DNA of 42,528 nucleotides from the NCBI RefSeq assembly GCF_014212015.1, contig NZ_JACJVN010000008.1:1-42528 (forward strand), written 5' to 3'. The notes under the pieces are model-generated. The model saw nothing but the letters and a program-made list of their open reading frames with translations, was not told the DNA's origin and did not search any database. This document shows positions 16,384-24,292 of this stretch, piece after piece. A program made the translations under genes and the position numbers. Source of the stretch: Cohnella lubricantis (GTDB lineage: Bacteria; Bacillota; Bacilli; Paenibacillales; Paenibacillaceae). Every line of letters starts with the position of its first letter. Position 1 is the first letter of the stretch.

Positions 16384-17550
16384 TTATACTTCGTCGACGC
16401 TTACCCAAGCTCCTCGCTCGATGGACAGATCGACCGCTTCCAGCACTTCCTGGCAGCGAACGCCGTCGGCGAACGTCGGCGCGAACGGGGAATCCGTCGC
16501 CAGATGCTGCAGGAACTCGTACGTAATGTGCACGAACCCGTGCTCGTAGCCAATAATATGACCGGTCGGCCACCAGTTGGCTGCGTACTTGTGTTCCGGC
16601 TCAGTCGCCATGATGCGGCGGAAGCCCGCCAACTCCGGCTCATCTTCGCGGAAGTACACTTCGAGCTCGTTCAGTCGCTCCAGGTCCCAGCGGATCGAGC
16701 CCTTGCTGCCGTGTATCTCGAACGTGTTGTGGTTCTTGCGCCCCGTCGCGAAGCGGCTGGCGACGAACATGCCCATCGCGCCGTTCTTGAAGTCGGCGAG
16801 GAACGCCGTCGCGTCGTCGACGGTCACTTCGCCTTTCTCGGACGAACCGACGGCCGACAAGCCGGACATCGACACCGGAATCGGGCGCTCCTTGACGAAG
16901 GTCCGGTTGTGTCCGATGACCCGGTCGAATTCGCCGATGAGGAAGCGCGCCAGGTCGATGCTATGGGCGTTGATGTCACCGTGCGCGCCGGAGCCCGCTA
17001 CTTCCTTCTTAAGACGCCAAGCAAGCGGGGCCTCCGGATCGACGAGCCAATCCTGCAGATACGTCGCTCGGTAATGGTGAATCTCACCCAGCTTGCCGCT
17101 GTCGATAATCTTCTTCGCGAGCTGCACGGCCGGCAGGAAGCGGTAATTGAAGCAGATGCCGTGCTTCACGCCGGCCTTCTCGGCAGCGGCGAGCATCTCG
17201 CGCCCGTCGGCGAGATTCAGCGCAAGCGGCTTCTCGCAGAAGACGTGCTTGCCTGCGGCAATCGCAGCCAGCGCGATCTCCTTGTGCGCGTCGCTCGGCG
17301 CATTGATATCGACGAAGTCGATATCGTCGCGGGCAATGAGCTTGCGCCAATCGGTCTCATAGCTCTCCCAGCCGAACTTGTCGGCAGCTGCCTTGACGCC
17401 TTCCTCGTCCCGCCCGCAGATCGCCTTCATGACAACGTCCGCGTCCATGTCGAAGAACATGCCCACGTCTTTATAAGCATGACTGTGGGCTTTGCCCATG
17501 AATTTGTAGCCCACCATGCCGACATTGATCTTCTTGTTTACGCCCACCAC
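16384..17550 (-). CDS. Gfo/Idh/MocA-family oxidoreductase
   Basis: 388 residues. N-terminal Rossmann domain: INVGMVGYKFMGKAHSHAY, then the family EKP motif in HVFCEKPLALNLADG. The C-terminal alpha/beta domain has GAHGDINAHSIDLARFLIG, the usual active-site region with GDINAHSID. It is probably an NAD(P)-dependent dehydrogenase of a sugar, inositol or sugar acid. GTG start at 17548-17550, inside the end of the upstream isomerase gene (13-nt overlap), so they are translationally coupled. Last gene of a three-gene minus-strand cluster. Confidence 0.88.
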   Translation of the reverse strand: MVGVNKKINVGMVGYKFMGKAHSHAYKDVGMFFDMDADVVMKAICGRDEEGVKAAADKFGWESYETDWRKLIARDDIDFVDINAPSDAHKEIALAAIAAGKHVFCEKPLALNLADGREMLAAAEKAGVKHGICFNYRFLPAVQLAKKIIDSGKLGEIHHYRATYLQDWLVDPEAPLAWRLKKEVAGSGAHGDINAHSIDLARFLIGEFDRVIGHNRTFVKERPIPVSMSGLSAVGSSEKGEVTVDDATAFLADFKNGAMGMFVASRFATGRKNHNTFEIHGSKGSIRWDLERLNELEVYFREDEPELAGFRRIMATEPEHKYAANWWPTGHIIGYEHGFVHITYEFLQHLATDSPFAPTFADGVRCQEVLEAVDLSIERGAWVSVDEV

Positions 17551-18509
17551 ATCTCACCCGCACTTTCTTTGAGAATGAGCCCGTTCAGGAAGCCTGCCGC
17601 TTTGGTGAAGCCTTCGTTCACGCTCATGAGGCCGTCCTCGTGCTCGATGCTGATGACGCCGTCGTATCCGATCGTACGGAGCACGCTGACGAAGTCCTTC
17701 CAGAACTCGTCGTCATGACCGTATCCGACGGTGCGGAACACGAAGGAGCGGTTCAGAATATCGCCGTAATGCTTCGTGTCGAGCACGCCGTTCAGCGCCG
17801 TGTTGCGGGCGTCGATCTTCGTGTCCTTCGCGTGCACATGATAGATCGAATCGCCGAGCGCCTTCACGCACTCAATCGGGTCCATGCCCTGCCAGAACAG
17901 GTGGGATGGGTCGAAGTTCACGCCGATATTGTCGCCTGCTTCGCGGCGCAGCCGAAGCGCTGTCTCCGTGTTGTATACGAGGAAGCCCGGATGCGATTCG
18001 ATGGCGACCTTCACGCCATGCTGGCGGCAGAAGGCGGACTGCTCCTTCCAGTAAGGAATGGCTACTTCATTCCATTGCCATTCAAGCACCGTCAGGAAAT
18101 CCGGCGGCCAAGGGCAAGTGACCCAGGATGGGTACTTCGAATTCGGCGATTCGCCCGGACAGCCGGAGAACGTGATGACCGTGTCTACGCCGAGCTTCTC
18201 CGCGAGCAGAACGGTGGCGACGAAGTCTTCGTGATCCTTCTTGGCAGCGCTCTTGTCGGGATGCAGCGGATTGCCGTGGCAGCTGAGCGCGCTGATCGTT
18301 AGTCCGCGGGATTCCACCGCCGACCGAATTCGGTTAATCGCCGCCTCATCGTTAACGATGGCGGCCGCATTCACATGCGCGGTGCCGGGATAACCGCCTG
18401 TCCCAAGCTCCACCGCCTGAACGCCCGCCGCCTTCGCCGTGTCCAGCGCCTGCTCCAGCGACTGCTGGCCGAATAATACAAGGAAAACGCCAAGTTTCAC
18501 AGCCTTCAC
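17538..18509 (-). CDS. sugar phosphate isomerase/epimerase family protein (TIM barrel)
   Basis: 323 residues of the AP_endonuc_2 / xylose isomerase-like fold. Metal-ligand segments seen: VKVAIESHPGFLVYN, NIGVNFDPSHLFWQGMD, YHVHAKDTKID and VISIEHEDGLMS, giving Glu, Asp/His, His and Glu ligands. IolE- or YcjR-like isomerases and dehydratases share these. The first GTG (18507-18509) is taken as start, with GGAAAGG about 6 nt upstream; a second GTG three codons on is possible. Sits between two Gfo/Idh/MocA genes, which supports a role in an oxidation-isomerisation route of a polyol or sugar. Confidence 0.85.
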   Translation of the reverse strand: MKAVKLGVFLVLFGQQSLEQALDTAKAAGVQAVELGTGGYPGTAHVNAAAIVNDEAAINRIRSAVESRGLTISALSCHGNPLHPDKSAAKKDHEDFVATVLLAEKLGVDTVITFSGCPGESPNSKYPSWVTCPWPPDFLTVLEWQWNEVAIPYWKEQSAFCRQHGVKVAIESHPGFLVYNTETALRLRREAGDNIGVNFDPSHLFWQGMDPIECVKALGDSIYHVHAKDTKIDARNTALNGVLDTKHYGDILNRSFVFRTVGYGHDDEFWKDFVSVLRTIGYDGVISIEHEDGLMSVNEGFTKAAGFLNGLILKESAGEMWWA

Positions 18510-18537
18510 CTAACCTTTCCGAGTTCAATTGACAAGC

Positions 18538-18554
18538 TTTGTTTAAGCAACAAA
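18538..18554. promoter_or_regulatory. inverted repeat between dehydrogenase and isomerase genes
   Basis: TTTGTT-N5-AACAAA in the 80-nt gap before the isomerase gene. A possible regulator site for internal control; no clear promoter hexamers accompany it. Confidence 0.35.
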
Positions 18555-18589
18555 CATAGTTTACTAGAAAAATAAAGCGCTGTCATCCA

Positions 18590-19660
18590 TCAGACGAACG
18601 ATACGGCCTGTCCTTGCGCAGCGGATTCGTAGATAGCTTCCAGAATTTGCTGCACGACCAGCCCTTGCTTCGCCGTCACGACAGGCGCATGATCATTCAG
18701 GATGGCATCGATCCAAGCCTGCGCTTCGCGCTCCGCCGAATCGTTCGGCGCTTCCGCGCTCCATTGGTTGCCGAGCACGATCTCCTTCGTATACAGGTGG
18801 CCGTGTTCTTCGCCGTTGACGCGCAGGCCGCCCTTCATGTCGGCTCCCGCCTTGGTGCCGCACAGCGTTACCTTCGCTTCATCTACGTCGAGCGTGTTAA
18901 GCGCCCAGCTTGATTCCAGCCAGATCGAGGCGCCGTTCTTCATCGTGATCATGGCGAACGCAGAATCTTCCACCGTGAACTTGGACGGATCCCAATTGCC
19001 CCATGCATTCGCCGGGCTGCCTTGCTCGGCCAGCTTGCGGTACGTCGTTCCCAGCACCGTGCGAGGTTCATAGTTATCCATCATCCAGAGGGCAAGATCA
19101 AGCGCATGGGTGCCGATATCGATGAGCGGACCGCCGCCTTGCTTCTCCTGGTCCAGGAACACGCCCCAAGTCGGAACGGCGCGGCGGCGAACCGCATGAG
19201 CCTTCGCCATGTAGATCTCGCCAAGCTCTCCATTCGCGCAAGCGGACTTCAGCCATCGGCTGTCCGCGCGGAAGCGGTTCTGGTAAGCGATGCTCAGCTT
19301 GCGCCCCGTCCGCTCGGATACTTCGAGCATCCGCTGCGCATCCGCAGACGTCTTCGCCATCGGCTTCTCGCACAGCACATGCTTGCCGGCTTCCATCGCC
19401 GCGATGGAGATCTCCGCATGCGTATCGTTCGGCGTGCACACGTGTACGACTTGCACGTCCGGGTCGTTCAGCAGCTCCTGAATCGTACCGTACACCTTCG
19501 CATCCGGTGTACCGAATTTGGCTTTCGCTTCTTGGGCGCGTTCCTCCGATACGTCGAAGAACGCCGTCAAGCGCGCCTCTTGTACTTTGGCCAGCGACGG
19601 AAGGTGCTTGCCGAACGCAATGCCGCCGCAGCCGATCATACCAATATTAACTTGACTCAA
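18590..19660 (-). CDS. Gfo/Idh/MocA-family oxidoreductase
   Basis: About 356 residues. Rossmann motif VNIGMIGCGGIAFGKHLPSL, EKP motif in HVLCEKPMAKTSADA, and active-site region GGGPLIDIGTHALDLALWMM with the usual Asp/His pair. A second NAD(P)-dependent dehydrogenase, only distantly similar to the one at 16384-17550. AAGGAGG touches the ATG at 19667-19669, which is too close, while a TTG three codons further (19658-19660) has 9 nt spacing, so I prefer the TTG; the difference is three residues. First gene of the cluster, divergent from the AraC regulator. Confidence 0.87.
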   Translation of the reverse strand: MSQVNIGMIGCGGIAFGKHLPSLAKVQEARLTAFFDVSEERAQEAKAKFGTPDAKVYGTIQELLNDPDVQVVHVCTPNDTHAEISIAAMEAGKHVLCEKPMAKTSADAQRMLEVSERTGRKLSIAYQNRFRADSRWLKSACANGELGEIYMAKAHAVRRRAVPTWGVFLDQEKQGGGPLIDIGTHALDLALWMMDNYEPRTVLGTTYRKLAEQGSPANAWGNWDPSKFTVEDSAFAMITMKNGASIWLESSWALNTLDVDEAKVTLCGTKAGADMKGGLRVNGEEHGHLYTKEIVLGNQWSAEAPNDSAEREAQAWIDAILNDHAPVVTAKQGLVVQQILEAIYESAAQGQAVSFV

Positions 19661-19706
19661 CAGATCCATCCTCCTTGCAGAGTTTAGGTTTTCCTTCTAC
19701 AATTCA

Positions 19707-19712
19707 AGTATA
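19707..19712 (-). promoter_or_regulatory. -10 element of the dehydrogenase cluster
   Basis: TATACT on the minus strand about 45 nt before the first dehydrogenase. No matching -35 hexamer lies 16-18 nt upstream, which suggests an activator-dependent promoter, plausibly needing the divergent AraC protein. Confidence 0.45.
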
Positions 19713-19789
19713 GCATTAGTTTGCCTGATTCCCATCTCCGATCATGAGTGGTCATTATGCTATTTTGCTGTCTGGGAGGCTTGCTCATT

Positions 19790-20659
19790 ATGCATATTTT
19801 TAAAGAGAAGATAGAATACGAGAACCCTCTGCTCTCCATCAAAGTATGGCTGGCAGAGCGCAATAGCAGCTTCCCCATCAACTGGCACCATCATCCGGAA
19901 TGCGAGCTGATGCTGATCCAGCAAGGCAAATTGGAAGTCGAAGTGGGCAGCGAGCTCTATACGCTGCAGGCAGGGGACGTCATTGTTCTGGGAAGCTCGC
20001 AGCTTCACCGCGACCGCAGCTTCGGGGAGAGACTCGAATATATCGTCTTGCAATTCGATCTCCAGACCTTTTTCGACCAGAGCACGATTCCTTATCTGCA
20101 ATACTTCAACGAGACCAAAGTGCCGCTTAGCGCTATGAATTATATATTCCGGGACAACGAGAAGGCTAGGCGCGGCGTGGCGGACTGCATCCGCGAGATC
20201 TACGAAGAGTCGCTCCGCAAAGCAAGCGGTTACGAGCTCGCGGTCAACCTGCTCATCAAGCGCATCCTGCTCATTCTCATCCGCAGCGATACGCTCGGCT
20301 TGCTGGCGGATCAGGACCGCGTCGAGCGGATCCGGCTCAAGCCGGTGCTCGACTATGTGGAAGACAACATCAGCGAGCGCATTACGGTCGAAGAGGCTTG
20401 CCGGCTCATTAACATGAGCTATTACTACTTCGTGAAATTCTTCAAGAAGACGATGGGCTTAAGCTTCACCGAATACGTCAACTTCCGCAAGATCAAACGC
20501 GCGGAGCAGCTGCTGCTTACCCGCGACCTCAGCATCAGCGAAGTCGGCGATCAGACCGGGATGCCGAACATGGCCCACTTTTACAAAATGTTCAAACGTT
20601 TCAACCATTGTTCCCCTAAGGAATTCCAGCGTAAGATGCTCGGCTGGAACCGGAGATAA
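19790..20659 (+). CDS. AraC-family transcriptional regulator
   Basis: 289 residues. N-terminal cupin sensor (WHHHPECELMLIQQGKLEVEVG, then LQAGDVIVLGSSQLHRD) and C-terminal pair of helix-turn-helices (RITVEEACRLINMSYYYFVKFFKKTMG, then SISEVGDQTGMPNMAHFYKMFKRF). The start at ATG 19790 has GGGAGG 10 nt upstream; the open frame extends 14 codons further without an RBS. Divergent from the dehydrogenase cluster, so most likely its activator, responding to the sugar or polyol. Confidence 0.9.
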   Translation: MHIFKEKIEYENPLLSIKVWLAERNSSFPINWHHHPECELMLIQQGKLEVEVGSELYTLQAGDVIVLGSSQLHRDRSFGERLEYIVLQFDLQTFFDQSTIPYLQYFNETKVPLSAMNYIFRDNEKARRGVADCIREIYEESLRKASGYELAVNLLIKRILLILIRSDTLGLLADQDRVERIRLKPVLDYVEDNISERITVEEACRLINMSYYYFVKFFKKTMGLSFTEYVNFRKIKRAEQLLLTRDLSISEVGDQTGMPNMAHFYKMFKRFNHCSPKEFQRKMLGWNRR

Positions 20660-20672
20660 GCCCGAAATAATC

Positions 20673-20698
20673 CGCCCACACGGGCGCTTTTCTTTTTT
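20673..20698 (+). terminator. terminator of the AraC regulator gene
   Basis: CGCCC-ACAC-GGGCG hairpin followed by CTTTTCTTTTTT, shortly after the stop codon. Confidence 0.85.
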
Positions 20699-20751
20699 GA
20701 ACCGGCTGTGACGTCTGCGTTCGGGCTGGATATTTAGGTAAATTTTCGGCA

Positions 20752-20780
20752 TTGAGGGAGGGTTTGCTTTTGGGTATAGT
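20752..20780 (+). promoter_or_regulatory. promoter of the amino-acid ABC transporter operon
   Basis: -35 TTGAGG and -10 TATAGT separated by 17 nt, 56 nt before the start codon. Confidence 0.65.
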
Positions 20781-20836
20781 AACATAGGCGCTTTCTAAAG
20801 TGCCGCCCAAAATATCACATCGCTGGAAGTGACTTC

Positions 20837-22297
20837 ATGAAGAAAGGTTTAACAGGGCGGATCGTAACCGCGCTCGCTTGCCTGATCATCCTGGCAGGCT
20901 ATTTGTTCGTTCCATCTGCGGATCGACGCGCAGATGCGGAGACCCGAACCATTACGATGGGCACATCGCCCGATTACCCTCCCTACGAGAGCGTAGATGC
21001 CGTCGGCAGCGGCGAGATCGTCGGACTCGACATCGATATCGCCAAGTATATCTCAGACAAGCTCGGCTACAAGCTGGAGATCTCTCCATCCGACTTTGAC
21101 GGCTTGATCGCCGCATTGCAGACAAGACGCGTCGACTTCGTTATGTCCGGCATGTCGGTGACGGAGGAACGCAAGCAAAGCGTCGACTTCTCCGACAGCT
21201 ATTATCTAGCGCGGAATACCATCGTGTCCTTATCCGGGCATGAATACAAGTCGCTGGACGAGCTCAAGGGCAAGAAGCTCGGCGTCCAGCTCGGTTCCAC
21301 GCAGGAGACGGCAGCCAAGGAATTGGAAGGCGTCACCCTTCTGTCGCTGAACAAGATTCCGGACTTGATCCAAGCGCTGCAGGCAGGGCGCGTCGATGCG
21401 CTTATCGTTGAGGATGCCGTTGCAGCTGGATATGCGAATGCCAATGAGAATTTGAAGTTCACCATGGTGCCGGCCGCCGGCGGCGATGAAGGGTATGCGA
21501 TCGCCTTCCCGAAAGGCTCGCCGCTGCGTGAGGAGTTTAATTCCGTCCTCTCACAGATGAAGTCGGATGGAACGCTCCAGCAGATGATCGATGCAAGCTT
21601 CGGCACGGAGACAGCGGCTCCGAGCGACTCTGGCGGCGGAACGATCGACTTCGGCGTCCTGAAGCCGTATATGAGTTTCCTGCTCAAAGGCATCTACGTG
21701 ACGCTCCTGTTCACCATCGTCTCGGCAGCGTTCGGCTTCATCTGGGGAGCCGTTCTATCGTTGTTCAAGCTATCGAACATCCCGCCATTAAGATGGTTCT
21801 CGACGGTCTACACGTCCATCTTCCGCGGAACGCCGTTGCTGCTTCAACTGCTGTTGCTCTTCTACGCCATTCCGCAGTTGTTCCATTACAACATCCCTCC
21901 GCTCCTTGCGGCTGGACTGGCGTTCGGCCTCAACTCGGCCGCTTACCTGTCGGAGACGATCCGCGGCGGCATTCTGGCCGTAGACAAAGGCCAGCGCGAA
22001 GCATCGCTTGCGCTCGGCATCCCTTATCGCACGATGATGATCAGCATCATCATGCCGCAAGCGATCAAGAACATTCTGCCTGCACTCGTCAACGAATGCG
22101 TTGCGCTGGTTAAGGAATCTTCGCTCGTGTCGGTCATCGGCGTAGCCGATCTGCTTCGCCGCTCTAACATCGTGCAAGCTGACACGTATCGGGCACTTGA
22201 GCCGTTGTTATTCATCGGCGCGATCTACTATGTACTCGTACTGGTGCTGACTTCGCTTGCCCGACTGCTTGAAAGGAGGATGCGCCGAAGTGATTAA
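20837..22297 (+). CDS. fused amino-acid ABC transporter binding protein and permease
   Basis: 486 residues. An N-terminal signal or anchor segment is followed by a polar amino-acid binding domain (about 36-255: ITMGTSPDYPPYESVD, VGLDIDIAKYISDKLGY, DFVMSGMSVTEERKQSVDFS). After a short Ser/Gly linker comes a HisM/GlnP-type permease (about 275-480) with YTSIFRGTPLLLQLLLLFY and the ATPase-coupling segment EASLALGIPYRTMMISIIMPQAI. The binding protein is tethered to the channel, a known arrangement in Firmicutes and lactic acid bacteria. GGAAGTGA precedes the ATG. It overlaps the ATPase gene by 8 nt. Glutamine or another polar amino acid is the likely substrate, not decided by sequence. Confidence 0.92.
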   Translation: MKKGLTGRIVTALACLIILAGYLFVPSADRRADAETRTITMGTSPDYPPYESVDAVGSGEIVGLDIDIAKYISDKLGYKLEISPSDFDGLIAALQTRRVDFVMSGMSVTEERKQSVDFSDSYYLARNTIVSLSGHEYKSLDELKGKKLGVQLGSTQETAAKELEGVTLLSLNKIPDLIQALQAGRVDALIVEDAVAAGYANANENLKFTMVPAAGGDEGYAIAFPKGSPLREEFNSVLSQMKSDGTLQQMIDASFGTETAAPSDSGGGTIDFGVLKPYMSFLLKGIYVTLLFTIVSAAFGFIWGAVLSLFKLSNIPPLRWFSTVYTSIFRGTPLLLQLLLLFYAIPQLFHYNIPPLLAAGLAFGLNSAAYLSETIRGGILAVDKGQREASLALGIPYRTMMISIIMPQAIKNILPALVNECVALVKESSLVSVIGVADLLRRSNIVQADTYRALEPLLFIGAIYYVLVLVLTSLARLLERRMRRSD

Positions 22298-23012
22298 CGT
22301 TGAACATTTGACCAAGAGCTACGGCAAACATGAGGTTCTAAAGGACATCTCGACTACGGTCGCCAAAGGAGAAGTCGTTGCCGTCATCGGGCCTTCCGGC
22401 TCCGGCAAATCGACTTTCCTGCGGTGCCTCAACTTGCTCGAGACGCCAACCTCCGGCCGAATTACGATAGACGGCGTCGACCTGACGGACCGCAAGACCG
22501 ATATTACCCGCGTACGCCAGCATATCGGCATGGTATTCCAGCATTTCCACCTGTTCCCGCATATGACCGTCATGGACAATCTCATCTTCGCGCCGACCCG
22601 CGTCAAAGGGGTGTCTCGCGAGGAGGCGGTCGCCAAAGGCATGGAGCTGCTGGATCGCGTCGGGTTGAAGGACAAAGCGGACTTCTACCCTTCCCGGCTG
22701 TCCGGAGGCCAGAAGCAGCGCGTGGCCATCGCGCGCAGCCTCGCCATGGACCCCGACATCATGCTCTTCGACGAGCCGACGTCCGCGCTCGATCCGGAGA
22801 TGGTCAAGGAAGTGCTCGCGGTTATCCGCGATCTGGCCTCCTCGGGCATGACGATGCTGATCGTGACGCACGAGATGAACTTCGCCCGCGAAGCCGCCAA
22901 CACGATCTACTTCATCGACGGCGGCCAGCTGCTCGAGCGTTCCACGCCGGACAGCTTCTTCGCCAAGCCGAAGACCGAACGCGCCGCCCGCTTCCTGGAG
23001 CAGGTACTGTAG
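22290..23012 (+). CDS. amino-acid ABC transporter ATPase
   Basis: 240 residues, the usual GlnQ length. Walker A GPSGSGKST, Q-loop VFQHFHLFPHMTVMDN, signature LSGGQKQR, Walker B IMLFDEPTSALDPE and H-loop VTHEMNFA. GTG 22290-22292 is preferred: AAAGGAGG lies 10 nt upstream. Earlier in-frame codons precede this RBS and lie inside the permease end. It energises the fused transporter; translationally coupled through the 8-nt overlap. Confidence 0.94.
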   Translation: MINVEHLTKSYGKHEVLKDISTTVAKGEVVAVIGPSGSGKSTFLRCLNLLETPTSGRITIDGVDLTDRKTDITRVRQHIGMVFQHFHLFPHMTVMDNLIFAPTRVKGVSREEAVAKGMELLDRVGLKDKADFYPSRLSGGQKQRVAIARSLAMDPDIMLFDEPTSALDPEMVKEVLAVIRDLASSGMTMLIVTHEMNFAREAANTIYFIDGGQLLERSTPDSFFAKPKTERAARFLEQVL

Positions 23013-23074
23013 CACCGCACCCCATCGTGTCGAACCGTGCCGCCTCGCGGGTACACTTTCGCGATCGACAGCAA

Positions 23075-23101
23075 ACCGGAGACCTCTGTCTCCGGTTTTT
23101 T
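23075..23101 (+). terminator. terminator of the amino-acid transporter operon
   Basis: ACCGGAGAC-CTCT-GTCTCCGGT (9 bp) followed by six T. Confidence 0.93.
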
Positions 23102-23129
23102 CATGCGTATATGCGTTTTTCCCTCGGTT

Positions 23130-23338
23130 GTGCCACTATCCCTTTCGCTCAGGGCGACTACGCTTTGGCCACGAAGTATACCATCATCCCATTCACTCAG
23201 AATAACGTCATGGCACATCCACACTATCCCACTCGCTCAGGATCGCTATACAATATCCAGGATCGTCTGAACCAAGGGGATAATGGCACCGAACCCCGAT
23301 TGGCCTCATAATAGTCTGAGTCGAAGGGATAGTGGCAC
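23130..23338. repeat. cluster of five short dispersed repeats
   Basis: Five copies of a 20-25 bp element, approximately CCACTATCCCTTTCGCTCAG. Direct copies: 23130-23152, 23176-23200 and 23216-23240. Inverted copies: 23267-23289 and 23316-23338. A sixth copy is at 30275-30299. Spacing between units is uneven (about 15-28 nt), unlike a CRISPR array. Direct and inverted copies could pair into a large RNA or DNA hairpin. No open frame is supported in 23013-23440. Confidence 0.8.
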
Positions 23339-23387
23339 AGTTGTTGCAAAAGGGGGATATCGCTCCGGAATGCCGTTCGATCTCATC

Positions 23388-23416
23388 AAAAAAGAGCAGC
23401 TCCATAGAGCCGCTCT
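23388..23416 (-). terminator. terminator of phoP
   Basis: AGAGC-G-GCTC / GAGC-T-GCTCT hairpin on the minus strand followed by six T, 25 nt after the phoP stop. Confidence 0.88.
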
Positions 23417-23440
23417 AGCGCCTATTGCCTATTATCTCGT

Positions 23441-24172
23441 CTACTTCGCCGAAGAAGTCCCGCCTCTGCGGTTCACCATCAGCTTGTACCCGACGCCGCG
23501 GATCGATTCGATCTGCACCGTCTGCTGGTTCAGCTCCAGCTTCTTGCGAAGCGAGCTGACGTGCACGTCGACCGTTCGCTGGCCGCCGATATAATCGAAG
23601 CCCCACACGACGTTCATCAGGTCATCCCGTGTAATGACGATTCCCGGGCGCTCCGCCAAGTACAGCAGCACTTCGAATTCCTTCGGCCGCAGCGTAATCC
23701 ACTGCCCGTTCAAGTACACTTCGTATTTATCGGGGAAAATCTGCAGATCGCCGAGCGCAATAACCTTCTCGTCGGTCGGCGCGCCAGTCTCCTTGGACTC
23801 CTCGTTGCGGGAGCGCCGCAGCACAGCGGACGTTCTCGCCAGCAGCTCCGCCACGCCGAATGGCTTCGTGATGTAGTCGTCCGCACCGAGCTTCAGCCCC
23901 TGCACGACCTCTTCCTCCGCATTGCGCGCCGTCAGAATAATGACCGGTGTCTTGACTCCGTTCTGCCGAAGCTTCTGCAGCACCTCGAAGCCGTTCATGC
24001 CCGGAAGCATCAGATCGAGGAAAATAATGGCATATTCTCCGTGCAAGGCGGTGTGCAGGCCTTCCGCTCCGTTGCCAACCACTTCCGTCTCGTAGCCTTC
24101 CTGCGACAGGTTGTACGTGACAAGCCGTGCAATGGTCGGCTCGTCCTCGATGATCAGCACCTTGTCCGACAT
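23441..24172 (-). CDS. phoP: phosphate response regulator PhoP
   Basis: 243 residues, OmpR class. Receiver domain (1-about 120) with the acidic pair IEDE, phospho-acceptor Asp53 in IIFLDLMLPGMNG, and Lys in DYITKPFG. Winged-helix DNA-binding domain (about 140-235): ITLRPKEFEVLLYLAERPGIVITRDDLMNVVWG, then RTVDVHVSSLRKKLE. GGAGGGTGAA precedes the ATG. It lies 120 nt downstream of phoR on the same strand, and four 11-bp-spaced PhoP repeats lie in that gap. Assignment to PhoP rests on the neighbour and the boxes; the family itself is large. Confidence 0.9.
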   Translation of the reverse strand: MSDKVLIIEDEPTIARLVTYNLSQEGYETEVVGNGAEGLHTALHGEYAIIFLDLMLPGMNGFEVLQKLRQNGVKTPVIILTARNAEEEVVQGLKLGADDYITKPFGVAELLARTSAVLRRSRNEESKETGAPTDEKVIALGDLQIFPDKYEVYLNGQWITLRPKEFEVLLYLAERPGIVITRDDLMNVVWGFDYIGGQRTVDVHVSSLRKKLELNQQTVQIESIRGVGYKLMVNRRGGTSSAK

Positions 24173-24222
24173 TTCACCCTCCGGTCCGGCACGAGATCTG
24201 CCGTTTGCACCTTTTTATGCTC

Positions 24223-24276
24223 ATATTATCATGGCAATGTAAAATTCACATTATCGAATTGTAAAACATGCGTTAA
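24223..24276 (-). promoter_or_regulatory. PhoP-box promoter of phoP (autoregulation)
   Basis: On the minus strand: TTAACG (24271-24276), TTTACA (24260-24265), ATAATG (24249-24254, degenerate) and TTTACA (24238-24243), all at exactly 11-bp intervals. After 9 nt follows a -10 TAATAT (24223-24228). The same 9-nt distance is found before pstS. Confidence 0.85.
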
Positions 24277-24292
24277 ATAAAAGCTGCCCTTC

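Noticed and set aside
23130-23338. Regularly spaced repeats considered as a CRISPR array
   Set aside because: Units are 20-25 bp, vary in sequence, occur in both orientations and have uneven, very short spacers; no cas genes are nearby.
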